DNA of 64,000 nt from Jaltomata sinuosa (GCA_003996215.1 QJPP01001561.1:124001-188000), one strand, 5' to 3'. Positions 10,629 to 24,693 are shown, counted from the first letter of the stretch. Made by a program: numbers and translations. The notes: generated from the sequence alone by a model not told the origin.

Positions 10629-12165
10629 CACGCTCCAAGATCAAGCCCTAGATGTAATGGGCAATCCAGACCAATGAAGGCCCGAGAAGACCCCTTAGCA
10701 TAATATCATAAGCATATTCAATAAAATATTTGCGGAAGAAAGACCCATTTGAGAACATCATTTAAAACATAGTTAAAAATTAACCAAGTGTTGGAAAAAT
10801 ATATATTTAAACAACATCTACATAGGTCTACGAAGCCTCTAACATAAGAATAAAATATCTATGCTGGGACATGACCCCAATAATACCATAAAATAAAACC
10901 AAAGTCTAAAAATAAGGATCTAAACCACCTTTTCGAAAGATGGAGAGCTCACCACTTGCTAATGCTGTCCCGAATGATCCTAATGCTACACAGGACCAGG
11001 AGAAAAGTATTTCCAAACCTACATCATGAAATGATGTAGCGTCTGAGGATGGTCAGTACGATGAGTACTGGTATGCAACCTAGGGAAAGGGACAATAGTT
11101 TATAAAGCAAGTCATAAATATAACATAAATAATGAAAATAGAATATGGGGCAATTTCTCAATCATCAAACAAAAATATTGATGTATTTTACTTCTGAACT
11201 AGATGGTATCATCGATGTTATTTTTCTCACGGGCTATGTGGGTCCGATCACAGCTCGATCGGCCGAGCCTCCAATCCAAGTTTTTCGCAAGGATCGAAGC
11301 ATTATATCATAATCACACTATGAACTGCATACTGCTGAACAAGTCAAGCATACAGTGAAGAGCCCCGTTGAATCATAGTGAAGAGCCCCGTTCGACTAAT
11401 ACCTGCATCGGTAAAATATGATTTCAGGTAATGAGCCTCGTTTGACTCATATCTTCTCGGTTAACCGTCTAATTATCTTAAGCCCATCTTTTAACCTTTT
11501 CAAAACATCAAGTAAATCATTCTTAAGGGCATTTATCGTTCGTAAGGCATCCGTTAAATTGGTATTATCATACCAAGACTTGCAAGTCATACATATCATG
11601 CCATAATCGTTCATAAAAATCATACATCATTAGTTCCATAATTTTAAAGGATTAAATCACATTTGACATATTCCACAAAGGTTGACAATGTCATAATTTA
11701 CAAACAACACTTTCAAAACTGTGGGATGTAGAAATCCTTTTCCTTTTTCATCAAAATCCAAGATTTAAATAGTAAAAAAATTCATAAAAGAATCATGACA
11801 TTAGATCTACCCCAAAAGCTTTTTATAATAGTAGAATTTCATATTTCAAATCATAATTCTTCATTCCCAAGGAAATTCATAACTAAAGAGTAATTTCATA
11901 GGCATGGGTTTGCAACTTTAAGTAAATCTTCCTTTTGAAAATCATTCAACAACTCACACTCAAAACTCGCATAAAAACCACTTTCATAATTAAGAAATTA
12001 ACCAAAAATAGATCTAGTTGAAAAGAAATTGTTCAACATACCTTTTGATGGAGAGAATTTTGAGAATCGCTTAAGTTTGGCCATATGAACCTTGAACCCT
12101 AGGTGTTTTTGCTTTTTGACCTGGAGAGGATGAGAGGAGAGGAAAATAACGCATGATTTTGATTT
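10626..12165 (-). repeat. Truncated gypsy LTR, same family as the solo LTR 28058-30247
   Basis: It starts TGTCACGCTCC on the plus strand and parallels the 28058 LTR: the 'AATGGGCAA..CAGACCAA' block, the 'TTTGCGGAA' block, the ATGAAACGATGCAG-like block and the reiterated GAGCCCCGTT..GACT motifs at about 11357-11450. Similarity fades near 12165, before the LTR 5' end, so the copy is truncated. No internal region is attached. Confidence 0.75.
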
Positions 12166-12487
12166 TGTGAGACGTTTTAGGGACTAAGAACATTTAGGGA
12201 CTTAGGTCTAAGTACAAGTTTACTCTGAGGAAGTGTTTTGTTCAACCATTGCTCTTCTTTATTCTCATTTGATCACTACTCCCAATTGATGTGTACTCCC
12301 ATATGATCATCTAAATTATATTTGAATGTTTGAATGGTATTAATGCACATAATTTACTTTAATTATTACCTCTTTTTAGCATATTAGTGTTTGACTATGT
12401 ATTCATCTAATATATTGTAGACTAAAAGAACGATCAAGTATATATAAAAGTCTTTATCTATAATATACTGTCTAGATTAGTATATAC
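12166..12487. other. Unassigned AT-rich sequence
   Basis: No gene, repeat or motif was recognised between the LTR fragment and element B. Confidence 0.4.
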
Positions 12488-15400
12488 TGTCACGACCTGA
12501 TTTCTCGGTCATGATGGCACCTACAACCCTCCAGTAGGCGAACCAATTCCCGTAGCCTGGAACAATTAGTAATGGGCTACCTTCTAACAGTTTAAGCAGA
12601 AGATTCGACAAATAAGAGGAAGCAAGGGCATAAGGAGAACAAAATAGATAACAAGAGTAATACATATAAAATGCGGAAACTAAGCCAAACCCAAAACCTG
12701 GTATCAAAGCGTATAAGAGACGAACTACATCAGGAGTACAAAGGTCCAAAAGTCATATATACACAATATCTCCGAAACTATAAGAGTACAAAATACACAA
12801 GAGATAACTGAAGTCAAGCTCTGAACGACAAGAGCTCACCCTCAGCCTGGATGATCCAAAAACTGCACCCGGCACGAGTCTCCAACGCGCTAACGGCGAT
12901 GGCCTACGCTAAGATCTGCACCAGAAGATGCAGAGGGTAAGGTGAGCACCAAATGCGAAGCACAAGGTACCCAATAGGTATCATAGGTTGACTGGGATCA
13001 TATAAAGTAAAAGAGCAATAACAGACAGAGTAGAAGCAAACAGTCACAGAAATTAACAAAAAGTACATAGAAACTAGCCCAAAAGGAAGACAACAGAAAA
13101 CAACATATAAGGCTAACATATAAAATATATACACACAACAGGCATATGTGAAAGTAACGACGACGCAACTGGGATCCTAGCAAAAATAGTATATATATAA
13201 GTGTAGGTTCTAGAAATGGGTAGTATACCGGTAACCTCGAGCATAAATAGTGGGAGAGAAGGATAAAGTAAACATGCTCGGTAAATAGAACAAATAACCA
13301 GCCAAACCATATCAATCTCAAATTCTGAAATAACAGCCTAGCAAAGTCCAACTCCACACTTATAACCGTAATAGAGAACAATTCCATAATAAGTAACGAG
13401 AGTCTACCTATAGTCTCCTGGCCACCATACAACCGAGGAACACAATCAAGTGAAAACAAACCCTCCAACATCCCATACTACCGGAGCGTACAGTCAACAA
13501 ATAGCAAACAAGGGTGGAATCTCGAATAATGAATGATATGATGCATGAAAACCTCAGGGTGAAATAGAACCTCTGTATGTACCTCCTCTGGTGCCGATCG
13601 GGCCCAGCAGGCAGGTTTCATAGGAGGACACAACCTGTATACCTCTACTCCACCGTATACCCTTCCCCTTGGCACACGCAGTCCAAAGCCTCAGGCCTGA
13701 AGCGGCAAGGTCCATGGAGGTTTCGGACCCCATACTAAAACTCAGAATCAAAACGTGTCCTCTGGAATTGATTCTGGGTTCAAGCCAGTGGCTAAGTCTC
13801 AAATATGCATGCCTAGACCCTGTCTAGGACTAAAACAGTGAAAACGATGTCTCAAAAACTCTTCCAAGGGTGCCCGAGCATAACCAGGTCTAAAATAGTA
13901 GTAAAAACATCTCAGATGCTCGACCCGGCCGAGCCTGATATCATTTCAAATCAGAAAGGAAACTCAGCTAGCACTCCGACCCGGCCGAGTCTAGCAATAG
14001 TAGCAAATCATGATAAAACCATACCTTTAACCTTTTTTTACCCCAAGAAGATCCACATATCAAGTCAAATCATATTCAAATCTAATTTCATTGAAAACGG
14101 GCCTCCGCGGCCATGCAAGATTTAGAAAATCAGTTTCTGTAGGCCCGAAGCCAAAAACCATAATAAAACATAGAAAAACCTCTTTATATGCATGAAAATG
14201 ATATGATCAACCCAAATAGGTGCCCGACAGCTCACAATCAACCTAACGGCCCTACACAAGCTCCGAAGCTACTCAGCAAGCATAACCAGCCTAGAAGGAT
14301 ATTTCTATGTACGGGACTCACGGACATTCCTAATAATCCCACCTTCTATGTTTCATAGTCAACAAGACCTCACGGGGTCACAAGGATAATAAATATATCA
14401 ACTAATAGACACAACGGAGGAAAGTAATAGGATAAATCATGGAAAAGCGATCAAGGTCTGTGGTACCAACCTAATAACCCAACCCAAGGATGCCAACTAG
14501 TACAATTTTACTCTATATATGCGAAGTCTAGGGAGTTAAGCCGTAACCTACCTGTCGTCCGATGATAAGCTGTGGAAACGACGATATCCGAGGCCGAGCT
14601 GCTCCGAGAAGCTCCGAAAGAGACAAACTATTAAATTCATGAATAAAATGGTAAGACGAGTCTAATGATACCCATATTGCTACAATTCTAGCCGGGTAAA
14701 TATCTGGGTCAAAAGCGATCCCGTGGGGACCATAATCTGAAACCAAAAATGAAAAGAACCACGATGACCCCAACGATGCCAAGAAGGCATGCTCCAAATT
14801 TGAGCACAATTGGACAAGGGAAGGGCACCAAAACATCCCGCCCAAATTGGGGATTGAAGAATGAAAATTTCAAAAATAAAAACGAAAATTGGGCAAGAAT
14901 TACTTACCACAAAGATGGAAATTCAAGCCGAGATGGACAATCCTTTACTTCCACGAAGCATGCACGAGCTAGGGGAAGCCACTACATAAGAATTTCCAAG
15001 CTTTGGTAGGGGCAACAATGGAGGAAATTAAGAAAATTCAAGGGAAGCTAAACGGAACAAGTGGAGAAGATGACTTACCAAGAATCGGAAAAAAATGGAA
15101 AATCCACAAGCAATTGATTCCTCAAGGATTAGAAATGATCAAGAGCAATTTTGGTAGAGTGAAAAATGAGTTTAGAGTGAGAAAAGTGAGGAGAAGTGGC
15201 TGGAAAAAATGAATTTCCAGTTATTTATAGCTGCTGGCCGCAACTGATTTTCTGCAATTTTAAAAAAACTTGACGGGGCATTCCGGGCACAATCGGAAAT
15301 CGATATTCAATAATCAATAATGCTAATAGAGTGAAAATGACATTCCAGACTCAACGGAATCGACAAAACTTCCATACGAGGTCGTTTTGGAGAAATGTTG

Positions 15401-15908
15401 ACCCAAGTCAACACTAACGTAAAGGAACTCAAAGGCTCGAAATGAGTCTGACTCACCCGGAACCCGAACCAACCATCTTCCTAGACCAAACTCAACATTC
15501 CGAAGCTGATAGAATCATTGGATTTTGAATCCGACACTTCGATCATCGAAAGTTCCTCAAAGTTACACTTTCAACTTCAAATGGCCTGAAAACTGAGAAA
15601 ATCACACAAAATCCACACCAAAAGTTCTCAGGCCTCAACTAAAGGTTCAACTAGACCGAACTCATCGCTCCGGAGCTAACGGAACTGTCAGAATTAAATT
15701 CCGAGAACGTTAGCTAAGAATGTTTACCAAAGTCAATGATATTCTAAGTTTAAGCTCTAAAATAGGCAAATGCCAAAACGACCAAACGAACGACCAGGGC
15801 ACCGAATTACCGGTCCCAACAATCCATAAATGACTTGGGGCCGATACAGGAAGGTTCTAATAGTACATTGAATGCATAAATTCAATGATGACCGGAAGGG
15901 TCATCACA
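12488..15908 (-). repeat. 3' LTR of element B (3421 bp)
   Basis: On the minus strand the LTR runs from TGTGATGACCC to GTCGTGACA, intact TG..CA ends. Just inside the element (15909-15945) lies the family's degenerate polypurine region around GAGGACGAAAG. It is homologous to the element A LTR and to the fragment at 40051-40640. The pol stop codon at 15882 falls inside the LTR. Confidence 0.88.
15231..15240 (-). promoter_or_regulatory. TATA box of element B LTR
   Basis: The minus strand reads CTATAAATAA, next to GGCCAGCAG, at the position homologous to the TATA site of element A. Confidence 0.65.
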
Positions 15909-18242
15909 ACATCCATTACTGAAAAGACTTTCGTCCTCAAAAGTCAAGAAGAAGGGAGTACTTGAAGGCTCAAACAACTGCGGATACTGAGCACGCAACT
16001 CACTCTCAGTCTCCCAATTAGCCTCCTCGATCGGATGACGTTTACACTTAACTTTCCTAATCAGAATCTCCCTAGATCTCAATCTCCTGAAATCTCTGGC
16101 TAGAATAGCTATCGACTCCTCAACAAATGATAACCTCTCATCCAAATGAACCGAATCCCAATGCAATATATGAGACTCATCTGGCACATACCGGCGTACC
16201 ATTGAGACATAAAAGACTGGGTGAACTACTGAAAACATCAGAGGAGAGGCTAACATGTAGGCAACACTACCAATCCGCTGTAGAATCTCAAATGGCCCAA
16301 TAAACTTGGGCTAAGCTTGCCCCGCTGACCAAATCTCATCACGCCCTTCACGGGCGATACTCGGAGGAAAACCTGGCCACCAACACTAAACTCCAAGTCA
16401 CGAAGCCTACGATCAACGTAGCTCTTCTGACTACTCTGGGCCGCTCTAAGTCTATCCTGAATCAAATGGACTCGGTCCAAGGAATCTCTAAGTAAGTCTG
16501 TACTCTGGGGTCTGGACTCCAACTCATCAAACCAACCAATCGGCGATCTGCAATGCCTTCCATATAAAGCCTCAAAAGGTGTCATGCCAATGCTCGAATA
16601 AAAGCTATTATTATACACGAACTCAGCCAATGGCATGAACTAATCATGAACCTACAAAGTCAAGTACAGAGGCCCGAAGCATGTCCTCCAGGACCTGAAT
16701 AGTCCACTCGGACTGGCCATCTGTCTGAGGGTGGAAAGAAGTACTAAGCTAAACCTATGTACCCAAATCCCTCTGTATAGATCTCCAGAACTGAGATGTG
16801 AACTGAGTGCCGCGGTCTAAAATGATAGAAGTTGGGACCCCATGCAATCGTACAATCTCACGAATGTAGATCTGAGCTAACCTCTCTGCCCTATAAGAAG
16901 TCTGAACCAAGAAATGTGCCGACTTAGTCAGCCTATCAATGATCACCCAAATGGAATCAAACCTCCGAGTAGTACGAGGCAAACCAACAACAAAGTCCAT
17001 AGTAATATCTTCCCACTTCCACTCAGGAATGGGAAGTCGCTGCATCAAGCCACCCGATCTCATGTTCTCAAACTTAAACTGCTGACAGTTCAAGCACCGA
17101 GATACAAACTCTGTCACGTCCTGCTTCATACCACTCCACCAGTAGAGCTGTCTCAAATCTCTGTACATCTTTGCTGTGCCAGGATGAATAAAGTATCTAG
17201 AACAATGTGCCTCATGGAGTATCAACTGTATCAAATAACCAACCCTCGGGACACAAAGTCGATCATCAAACCTCAGAATACCATCAGAACCCAAAGTAGC
17301 TCGGCTGGCCTCACCCCGAACTACCTGATCACGAAGGTCACACAAACTCTGATCCTCGAACTGTCGACTCTGAATCTGATCAACTAGAGTAGAGCGAGCC
17401 TAAACACTGGCAAGAACTCTGTTGGAATCCGATAAGTCAAGCCTAACCATACGGTTAGCCAAAGACTGGATATCTAAGGCCAACGGTTGCTCAGAAACTG
17501 AAAGTGAAGCTAGGCTGCCCATACTCACCGCCTTCTGACTCAAAGCATCTGCTACCACATTTGCCTTGCCCGGATCGTATAAAATAGTGAAATCGTAGTC
17601 CTTCAGCAACTCAATCCATCTCCTCTGCCTCGAGTTCAGCTCGCACTGACTCGTAATATACTGAAGACTACGATGGTCGGTGAATATCTCACAGTGAACT
17701 CCATATAGATAGTGCCTCTAGATCTTGAGCACGAAGACTACCTCCACCAACTCTAAGTCATGAGTGGGGTAGTTGCGCTCGTGAACCTTCAGCTGCCTCG
17801 ATGTATATGCTATCACTCAACCCTACTACATCAGCACATAACCAAGACCAACCCCTGAAGCATCACAATACACGGAGAAACTCTGACCCTCAACAGGCAA
17901 AGTCAAAATTGGAGTTGAAGTCAATAATTCCTTAAGCCTATGGAAAATATCCTCGCACTGATCGGACCACTGAAATGGAAAATCCTTCCTAGTCAGCATA
18001 GTCAAGGGTGATGCGATGGAAGAAAATCCCTGAACGAACCATCTGTAATACTCGGCTAACCCAACAAAGCTGTGAACCTCAATCAGAGTAGTAGGTCTAG
18101 GTCAATCACGAACTGTAGAAATCTTACCCGGATCAACTCTAATCCCATCCTTAGACACCACGTGCCCTAGGAATGCAACTGACTCTAACCAAACTCACAC
18201 TTTGAGAACTTGACATAAAGCCGATGATCTCTCAAAGTCTAA
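15882..18242 (-). pseudogene. pol: Ty3/gypsy pol relic, element B (RT end, RH, integrase, chromodomain)
   Basis: Reading leftward: an RT remnant (18242 to about 17900); RNase H and linker at 17400-17800; integrase zinc-binding HHCC and core at 16755-17345 (CLNCQQFKFENM, MDFVVGLP and DRGTQF keep two catalytic Asp); the last integrase Glu (GQSE) near 16700 in another segment; the integrase C-terminus at 16250-16636; and a chromodomain at about 15920-16140 (VEESIAIL..RKVKCKRHPIEEANWETE..YPQLF). Chromodomains direct chromovirus insertion toward methylated-histone heterochromatin. Stops near 16635-16750 and frame breaks in the RNase H make it a pseudogene. Confidence 0.88.
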
Positions 18243-18476
18243 ACTACAAAACAACTATCTAGTTACAAAAATTTCTGCCAAAAACTAATACATCTAAGAG
18301 CTTTCTTTGTGCCTCTATACATTTCAATTCTCTCAACAACTTCACATATGATCTGCCCTACTGTATCTGTATGTGATATCTTCTTTCCTTTTGTATTGCT
18401 TCCAGTTCCTAGCTTTCCAAATATAATATACCATAGCTACCCATAAAGAAACTACTATCTCCTTCTTAAACTTCTT

Positions 18477-21400
18477 CTAGTGTTTCCTTTTAATCATCTC
18501 CAAACAAATCTTAGGATCTCTTGCAGGCAAAGAGGTGTTTGACCATGGTGCAAGTTCAGTCCTAACCTTCACATCATAAGCACAATCTACAAACATATGC
18601 TTCCTAGTCTCCAAGGCATGTGCATGACAAAGACAGCAGTTTGGATCATCCACATGTATGTTCATATGAAGCAATCTTTCCTTGATCAATAACCTATTAT
18701 GAAAAGCAAGCCACATGATAAATCAGTGCCTAGGAATTCCACACTAAGTCAGCAACTTCAAATTTTCTTGATTACCAATCAGATCAAGATAACCATGAGT
18801 GATTGGGTACCTCCCACTAGTAGTAAGGGTGAAATGGCCCTGTACATACCAGTGTTGCATTTTATCCTTCAAAGAATTTATTTTCCTCCAATACCAATTA
18901 CTACTGACTGGAGCTTTGTGTGTCAATAGAATCAGCTTTAAGGTAAATCCCGTGCACCCACCTCAGCCACAATGACTCCTTATTGACAACTAATTGCCAC
19001 GATAACTTTCCTACTGATGCTAAATTCCAGTACTCATACCCCTTAATATTCATACCACCTTGCTTTTTGGGAAAAAAACTATGTCCCATGCCACCAGAGA
19101 TGCCTTCTTTTGACCTTCTTTGACCCCTCCCACAATAACTCTCTACATTTCTTATTTACCTCTTTCACAATGCTCTGAGTAAGAATGAACACTGAGCCCC
19201 TGAAGTTATGAATGAAAAACAGAACAACCAGTACAACTTGCAACCTCCCTGCATATGATAGTTGCTTAGCATAAGTACTTTTAATCCTAGTTGTTATCTT
19301 GTCCACCAATTAGAAGCAATCCATCTCACTCCACCTCTTAGATGACAAAAGAAGTCCCAAATATTTGATGGGAAATGTGCCTTGTGTAAACCTAGTGATA
19401 TCCAGAAGTTCCTGCTGCACTTGATCATTCATCCCTGATAAGAATAAACTTGACTTCTCCATGTTTGCCACAAGGCCAGTAGCTGTGCTAAAGTGCATTA
19501 ATCCTTCCATAACTCTAGCAACTGACTTTGTATCCCCCTTGCAGAAGATCATAAGATCATTTGCAAATATAAGGTGATTCAACCTCAACTCCTTACACAT
19601 AGGATGAAACTAGAAGTCTGGCAAGTGACCCATGCTATTGAGAATCCTTAAAAGATACTCCATCACCAACACAAATAAGAGGGGAGAAATAGGATAATCT
19701 TGTCTCAAACCTCTTTTCCCTTCAAAAAAACCATAGCCTTCCCCATTGAGCTTAACAGTAAACTTAGGAGAAGTAACACAAGCCATAACCAGATGGATGA
19801 ATCTCTGTGGGAATCCAAAGCCAACCAATGCTTTCTCAAAGAACTCCCAACTCACCATGTCATATGTTTTCCTAAGGTTTATCTTCATAAGGCACCAAAG
19901 GGAGGTCTTTCTACTATAGTGTGTCAATAAATCATGGCATATCAAGATATTATGCACCATAGACCTTCCTTGAACAAATGTAGCCTATTGTTTGCTATTG
20001 TATAACTCACAACATCTTTTAATCTCGAACGAATTATCTTTGAAATACATTTATAGAGGACATTGAAATATGCAATGGGCTTGAATTGACTTGCAAATTC
20101 AGGAGCCTCCGCCTTTGGAATTAAAGCAATATTAGTAGCATTCACTTGTCTCAGCAGTTTGCCATTTTCAAAGAATTCCAGTACAGCTACTGAAATATCT
20201 CCACCAACTGTATCCCAAGTGGATTTAAATAAACCACTACTATAACAATTAGCAACTGGACTTTTCATCTTGTCAATCTAAAACATAGCTTTTTTCACAT
20301 CTCCAGCATTAAAATGCATTAACAATTGCATTTATTGGGCTATCCCTAGTACAAGACCATTTTGTAGTATAGCCTCCTTTGCTTTCACCTTACCAGTGGC
20401 TTTCATCCCTAACAACTCCTTGTAATAGGTCACAAAGATTTATGCTATAGTATTTGGATCACTCTGCCAGCAGCCATTCTCATCCTTCAACTGTGTAGTA
20501 GCTAGTTTTAATCTCTTATGTTTGATCACTAAATAGAAATATCTTGTGTTGTCGTCCCCCAACCTTAACTAATTCACCTTGATCTATTATTGAAGGTACA
20601 TTTCAGTTAGATAAGAATGTTTCTTATATAAAGCATGTTGCTCCCTTTCCTCCTTCTGCAACTCTAAACGTAGTGGCTATGTTTGTAATTGAGCCTGAGC
20701 TTGCTTAAGTTTCTCTCTACTTTGAGCATCTTCCTGCATAATAGTGCTCAACTACTTTGTGCCTAGAGTCTTCAAAATCTTCTTCAGCAACTTCAATCTC
20801 TTAACTACTATCAATATTTTACAGCCCTGAATGTCTGTAGCCTAACCTTCTCTTACCATATCCTAAAACTGGGGCATTTCTCCCCATACATTGCAGTACT
20901 GAAAGTACCTACATATTCTCTTCTTATCCTTTCCTAGTTCTACCTTGATAGGGCAATGGTCACTCATGCCTTCTAGCAAGAATATAGACTTGCTTGGAGG
21001 CATAAAAATTAACCAGTCATCATTAATCAAAGCCCAATCTATCTTTGAGTATACTCTCTCAATTGTACCTTTATCACTCTATGTATATTTGTTACCTAGA
21101 TGAGGCAAAACAATTAGTCCACACTCTTCCACATAGTCAGCAAAATCCATCACCTCAGTTAGGGCCATAGGATTATCTCTAAGCCTGTCTTCAGAGTGAA
21201 GCATAGAATTAAAATCTCCAAGTAGTAGCCAAGGATTCTTGTGTGATCTATATATTTCTACTAGAGTAGTCCACAAAGCTTTCCTCTCCTCTCTAGTGTT
21301 GAAAGCATAGACAAAAGACACTAGGAACGATAATTTGAGTGGTATAAGCTCCACCTCACATGTGACCTCTTGAGCACTCATATGAATTGGTACTACTTTG

Positions 21401-21710
21401 GTCTCCAACATATCATAATTATCCTATTATAATGGTAATCTAGATTATGTATAGTATTCCAACCTTCAAACATGTTCCCAGAAATCTGATCCACTTTATT
21501 CCTCTTTAGTTTTGTTTCCAGTAAGCCTATCAGACCTACCCTGTCTTCATTGCAAATGAGCTTAACCTCCTTCTGTTTATTAGGCCCATTGAGGCCTCTT
21601 ACATTCCAGCTTAGTAGGCTAGCCATTTTCATGACTTGGAATGGTTTTGCTCTTCTCGTTTTCAACACCTTCACCTCTATTTCCACCTTGCTTGGAACCA
21701 CTATGCACAC
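18477..21710 (-). pseudogene. LINE ORF2 relic (endonuclease, reverse transcriptase, zf-RVT)
   Basis: The apurinic-type endonuclease begins LLSWNVRGLNG at about 21620 and includes LETKLKRNK and LLGDFNSML (about 21220). The RT has GLRQDYPISPLLF, a palm motif reading KINL near 19885 where KIDL is expected, and the active-site box FAND near 19570 where FADD is expected. Both catalytic aspartates are thus asparagine. Downstream come LSYAGRLQ (about 19250) and the zf-RVT CCLCHAH..H..C pattern (about 18650). Many stops and frame changes occur, notably between 20269 and 21078. It would encode target-primed reverse transcription machinery if intact. Confidence 0.88.
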
Positions 21711-21776
21711 CTTTAAGTTGGTACCTATGAGCAGTCTTTTTAGGTGTAATCCACCCTTCTGAATCTCCTCTAAGAG

Positions 21777-23088
21777 TTACTCCCCCTTATTCTGCACATT
21801 ACCATTTCCAAGTGTTACCCCTGCAGACATATTATTACTTGGACCAGCTTGAGCACCTTCATGTGACAAGTTATCTCCAACTTTGCTCAGTTGGGTTGTA
21901 TGTATAGTTACCTTATTCAGAATCCTAGTTTGTTGATCTTGATCTACCTCAAGTGCCTGAGGGGCCGGCTTAGGTACTAGCTTTGGTACCACTTTCTTCC
22001 TACAAATAACTTTTGAATGCCAATATTTCTTACAATGCTTGCAAAGAGTAGGTTTCCATTCATAGCTTATCTTTTGCTCAATCACATGTCCCCTCTCAGA
22101 TTTGAACTTGATAGTTTCAGGTAGATTAGCATTCATGTCAACCTCCACCATAAGTCTAGCAAAATTAAGTCCAGCTTTCCTTTCAGTGTTCTGATTCACC
22201 ATTAAGGGCTTGCTAACCAAACTCCCTAGCTTGCTCAGCCCTTTTGGACTTCAATACTTGAAATACAGACCAGGAAGTTTGATCGAAATGGGAACAGTGT
22301 GGAGATCCTCCTAGTAAAATCCATGTTAGGTGACCAAGCCTTAACGATAAAGTGTTTGCTATCAAAGTGATAAATTCCAACCTAGATAACTTCATCCATC
22401 CCAACTGCTGAATCAAATCTGACCATCACTACTCTATTTTTTGACATAACTATTTTGTTTATACCATGCTTAGCCCAAATCCTTTGAACAAAGCCCTTGA
22501 TTACTTCGAAAGGAGGGTGTGCACCCAATACATAACACACCACTGAGTTCTTCCAATACTCTATCTCAGAGATAATACCATCAACATCAATCTCTACGTA
22601 CATGGTCTCACCTTGAATTGCTGGTGCAACATACCCCAGTTTGAATCCGGCATTAACCACCTTACCAATGTCAAAGTTATCCTAAATTGAACTTTTTTTC
22701 TCTAATTTCGGCAGCATCTCCTCTACTTCATTTTTCCATAACAGCTTAGTGCCACTGGACGAGCCCTACTTTTCAATAGATGGAGAAGTCGTAGAAATAT
22801 TGTCCCATATTTCTTGGGCCGTGATTCGCTAATCCTTCTGTACAATATCACTTGTCTGCTTGGAACCCCCCTCCATAGATCTAGGATTCGAAGGCGTAGT
22901 CGATTCCCCTTCAATTTTGCTTGCAAATTTGAATCTCCCATTGGTGTTGTTGAAATTACTGTTCCATTGGACTGTGAGTTCTTCAGAGTCGATCGAGTAT
23001 CCTTCTTTCCCCGTTGAGTTACTATGTACCCTGACGCTTCTTTAGCCTTCACCGATAGAGCTCGAGCTGTCTTTCCTATGGCAGGCAC
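21777..23088 (-). pseudogene. LINE ORF1 relic (DUF4283-like, CCHC knuckle)
   Basis: A likely start at 23088 (MPAIGKTARALSVK); a DUF4283-like RNA-binding domain over about 22213-22660, split by frame changes; then a single zinc knuckle CKHCKKYWHSKVIC (CX2CX4HX4C, about 22020-22060) and a glutamine/asparagine-rich tail ending at 21777. ORF1 proteins of plant L1 elements bind the element RNA. Breaks near 22220, 22400 and 22690 inactivate it. Confidence 0.8.
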
Positions 23089-23430
23089 ACGTTAAGCTAA
23101 CATACACTGAGAGGGAGAGAGAGTCCATGCTATGAAAAGCTTATTCATTATATATTTGATAACTAAAAATTGAGAGCTTGGGGATTGGAGGAGAAGATAT
23201 ATTGAATAGAAAGATTTAGAGTTTGAAGAAAAAAGAGTAGGAATGAGGTGGAGAGAGAAAGGAACTTGGATGTATTTTAAAAGCCTTGGAATATTACCCA
23301 AAGCTTTACAAAACTCTAAAAACGACCTCGACTCCTCAAGCTGACCCCACTTTTCCACCTTTTTCAACCCTAAACCTAAAAAATAATGAGAAAAAAATAC
23401 GTGGGTATTTGGCAAAATAAATTTTCAAAA

Positions 23431-24693
23431 TGGTTAGCCTTCCAAATCTTCTCAATAAAGATGATACTTCATCTTTCATGTTTACCCATAACAAGGAGTT
23501 TTGCAACAAATTTCCATTCTATAAAGCTGTGTGTAGGGTGGTAGAACTTTTACAACAAATAGTTATTCTATTGGGCACCTAGAACGAAGTGTTGCAAGTC
23601 TAACTAACATACATCTCGATGGTGGAACCATCTCTTTCATCGCTTCCAACACATAATATAGAAATCACCGTAAAGAATCTGTGGACTTGGAGTATGGACT
23701 AAGAAGGGCGCTAAGCAAAATTTTGGCACGTGATCTGCGAAGGATAATTTGACCAATGAACTTAACTAAAACAACACGGTTACATATAATCTACAGATCA
23801 ACAACGTAAAGAAGTGTGTTAAAATTCTTGTTTAAAAAATGCTAAGTTACAAATGTTTACAAATATCTCTTGGCAACATAGAGGAAGACTCAAACAAATC
23901 AACAGTTATGAAATTACGCATATAGACCATAAGTCACAATATTTTTCACCAGTTAATACATGAAGAAGCTTAGTAATGAGAATGGAACTCTGACAATATT
24001 TATTAGGGTAGTTGGCACTATACATAGCTCATAAATATACGTTTGTTTAACTCATTTGTTTAGATTTTATCAGCTATGGGGGAGATTTGCAACATAATTC
24101 CCTAATCTTAGGCGTTTAGACTAGCATGTACACAAGAAATTTGGCCCTGCGCATAAAAACACACACGAGCAAACATGCATTTACCTTTCCTAAACAATTA
24201 ATACTACATTTATACCTTTTCCACTATTAAGCTTCCTGTATGCTTTTAAAAAAAACAAGTAATCATAAACAAGTTATTCGGAATAATACATATGAAGTCT
24301 CTACTTAAGCTTACTTAACACATACATGATGTTATTGATGTTAAGAAATTATATAAATCAAACAACTTTGCATCATGGTGTCATGGAAGGAAAATAATAT
24401 GGGCAATTTAGTAAAATAAAATGTTGAGTAATAAACTTATTAATGGGTGGGCAAAGACATAACGGAACTACTAAAAGGCCAAGCATGAATTTGCTGGAAT
24501 ACTCTACCATTGGGTTCACACCATGTGTTGCAAAACACAGTTCTTGCTGAAGGTAATTCCAGAACTATAGATTGGCATGTCATGCATTGCAGCAACAACT
24601 TGTTCCAGTAGGTTTACCCCCTCGCCTAGTTTATTCTCGTAAAATATTATATGTGCCTAGTAGTAATGTAGCAGTGATAATTCCTTGTTCATG
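23431..24693. other. Unassigned intergenic sequence
   Basis: AT-rich, with no open frame, terminal repeat or motif that I can assign. Confidence 0.4.

Larger units (their letters stand above)
12488..18242 (-). mobile_element. Ty3/gypsy chromovirus (Tekay/Del-like), element B, truncated
   Basis: 3' LTR 12488-15908 followed by pol (chromodomain, integrase, RNase H, part of RT) on the minus strand. Similarity to element A stops at 18242 inside the RT, after the string CTCTCAAAGTCT, which in A continues at about 1211. Gag and the 5' LTR are missing; LINE sequence begins immediately. Confidence 0.9.
18243..23430 (-). mobile_element. L1-type LINE, near full length, inactive
   Basis: The order on the minus strand is 5' leader (about 23430-23090), ORF1 with DUF4283-like and CCHC regions (21777-23088), endonuclease (21079-21710), RT (about 19079-20268) and a C-terminal zinc-binding zf-RVT region (18477-18716). 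The 3' end abuts gypsy element B directly at 18242, with no poly(A) and no TSD I can find, so the end may be truncated. The 5' limit is approximate. Confidence 0.85.

Noticed and set aside
12998..13471. Open frame of 157 codons on the minus strand, hydrophobic
   Set aside because: Inside the element B LTR. The hydrophobic look comes from T-rich sequence and the frame is not kept in the element A LTR.
19700..19930. Plus-strand open frames over the LINE and copia RT regions (also 35162-36210)
   Set aside because: Antisense shadows of the minus-strand reverse transcriptases.
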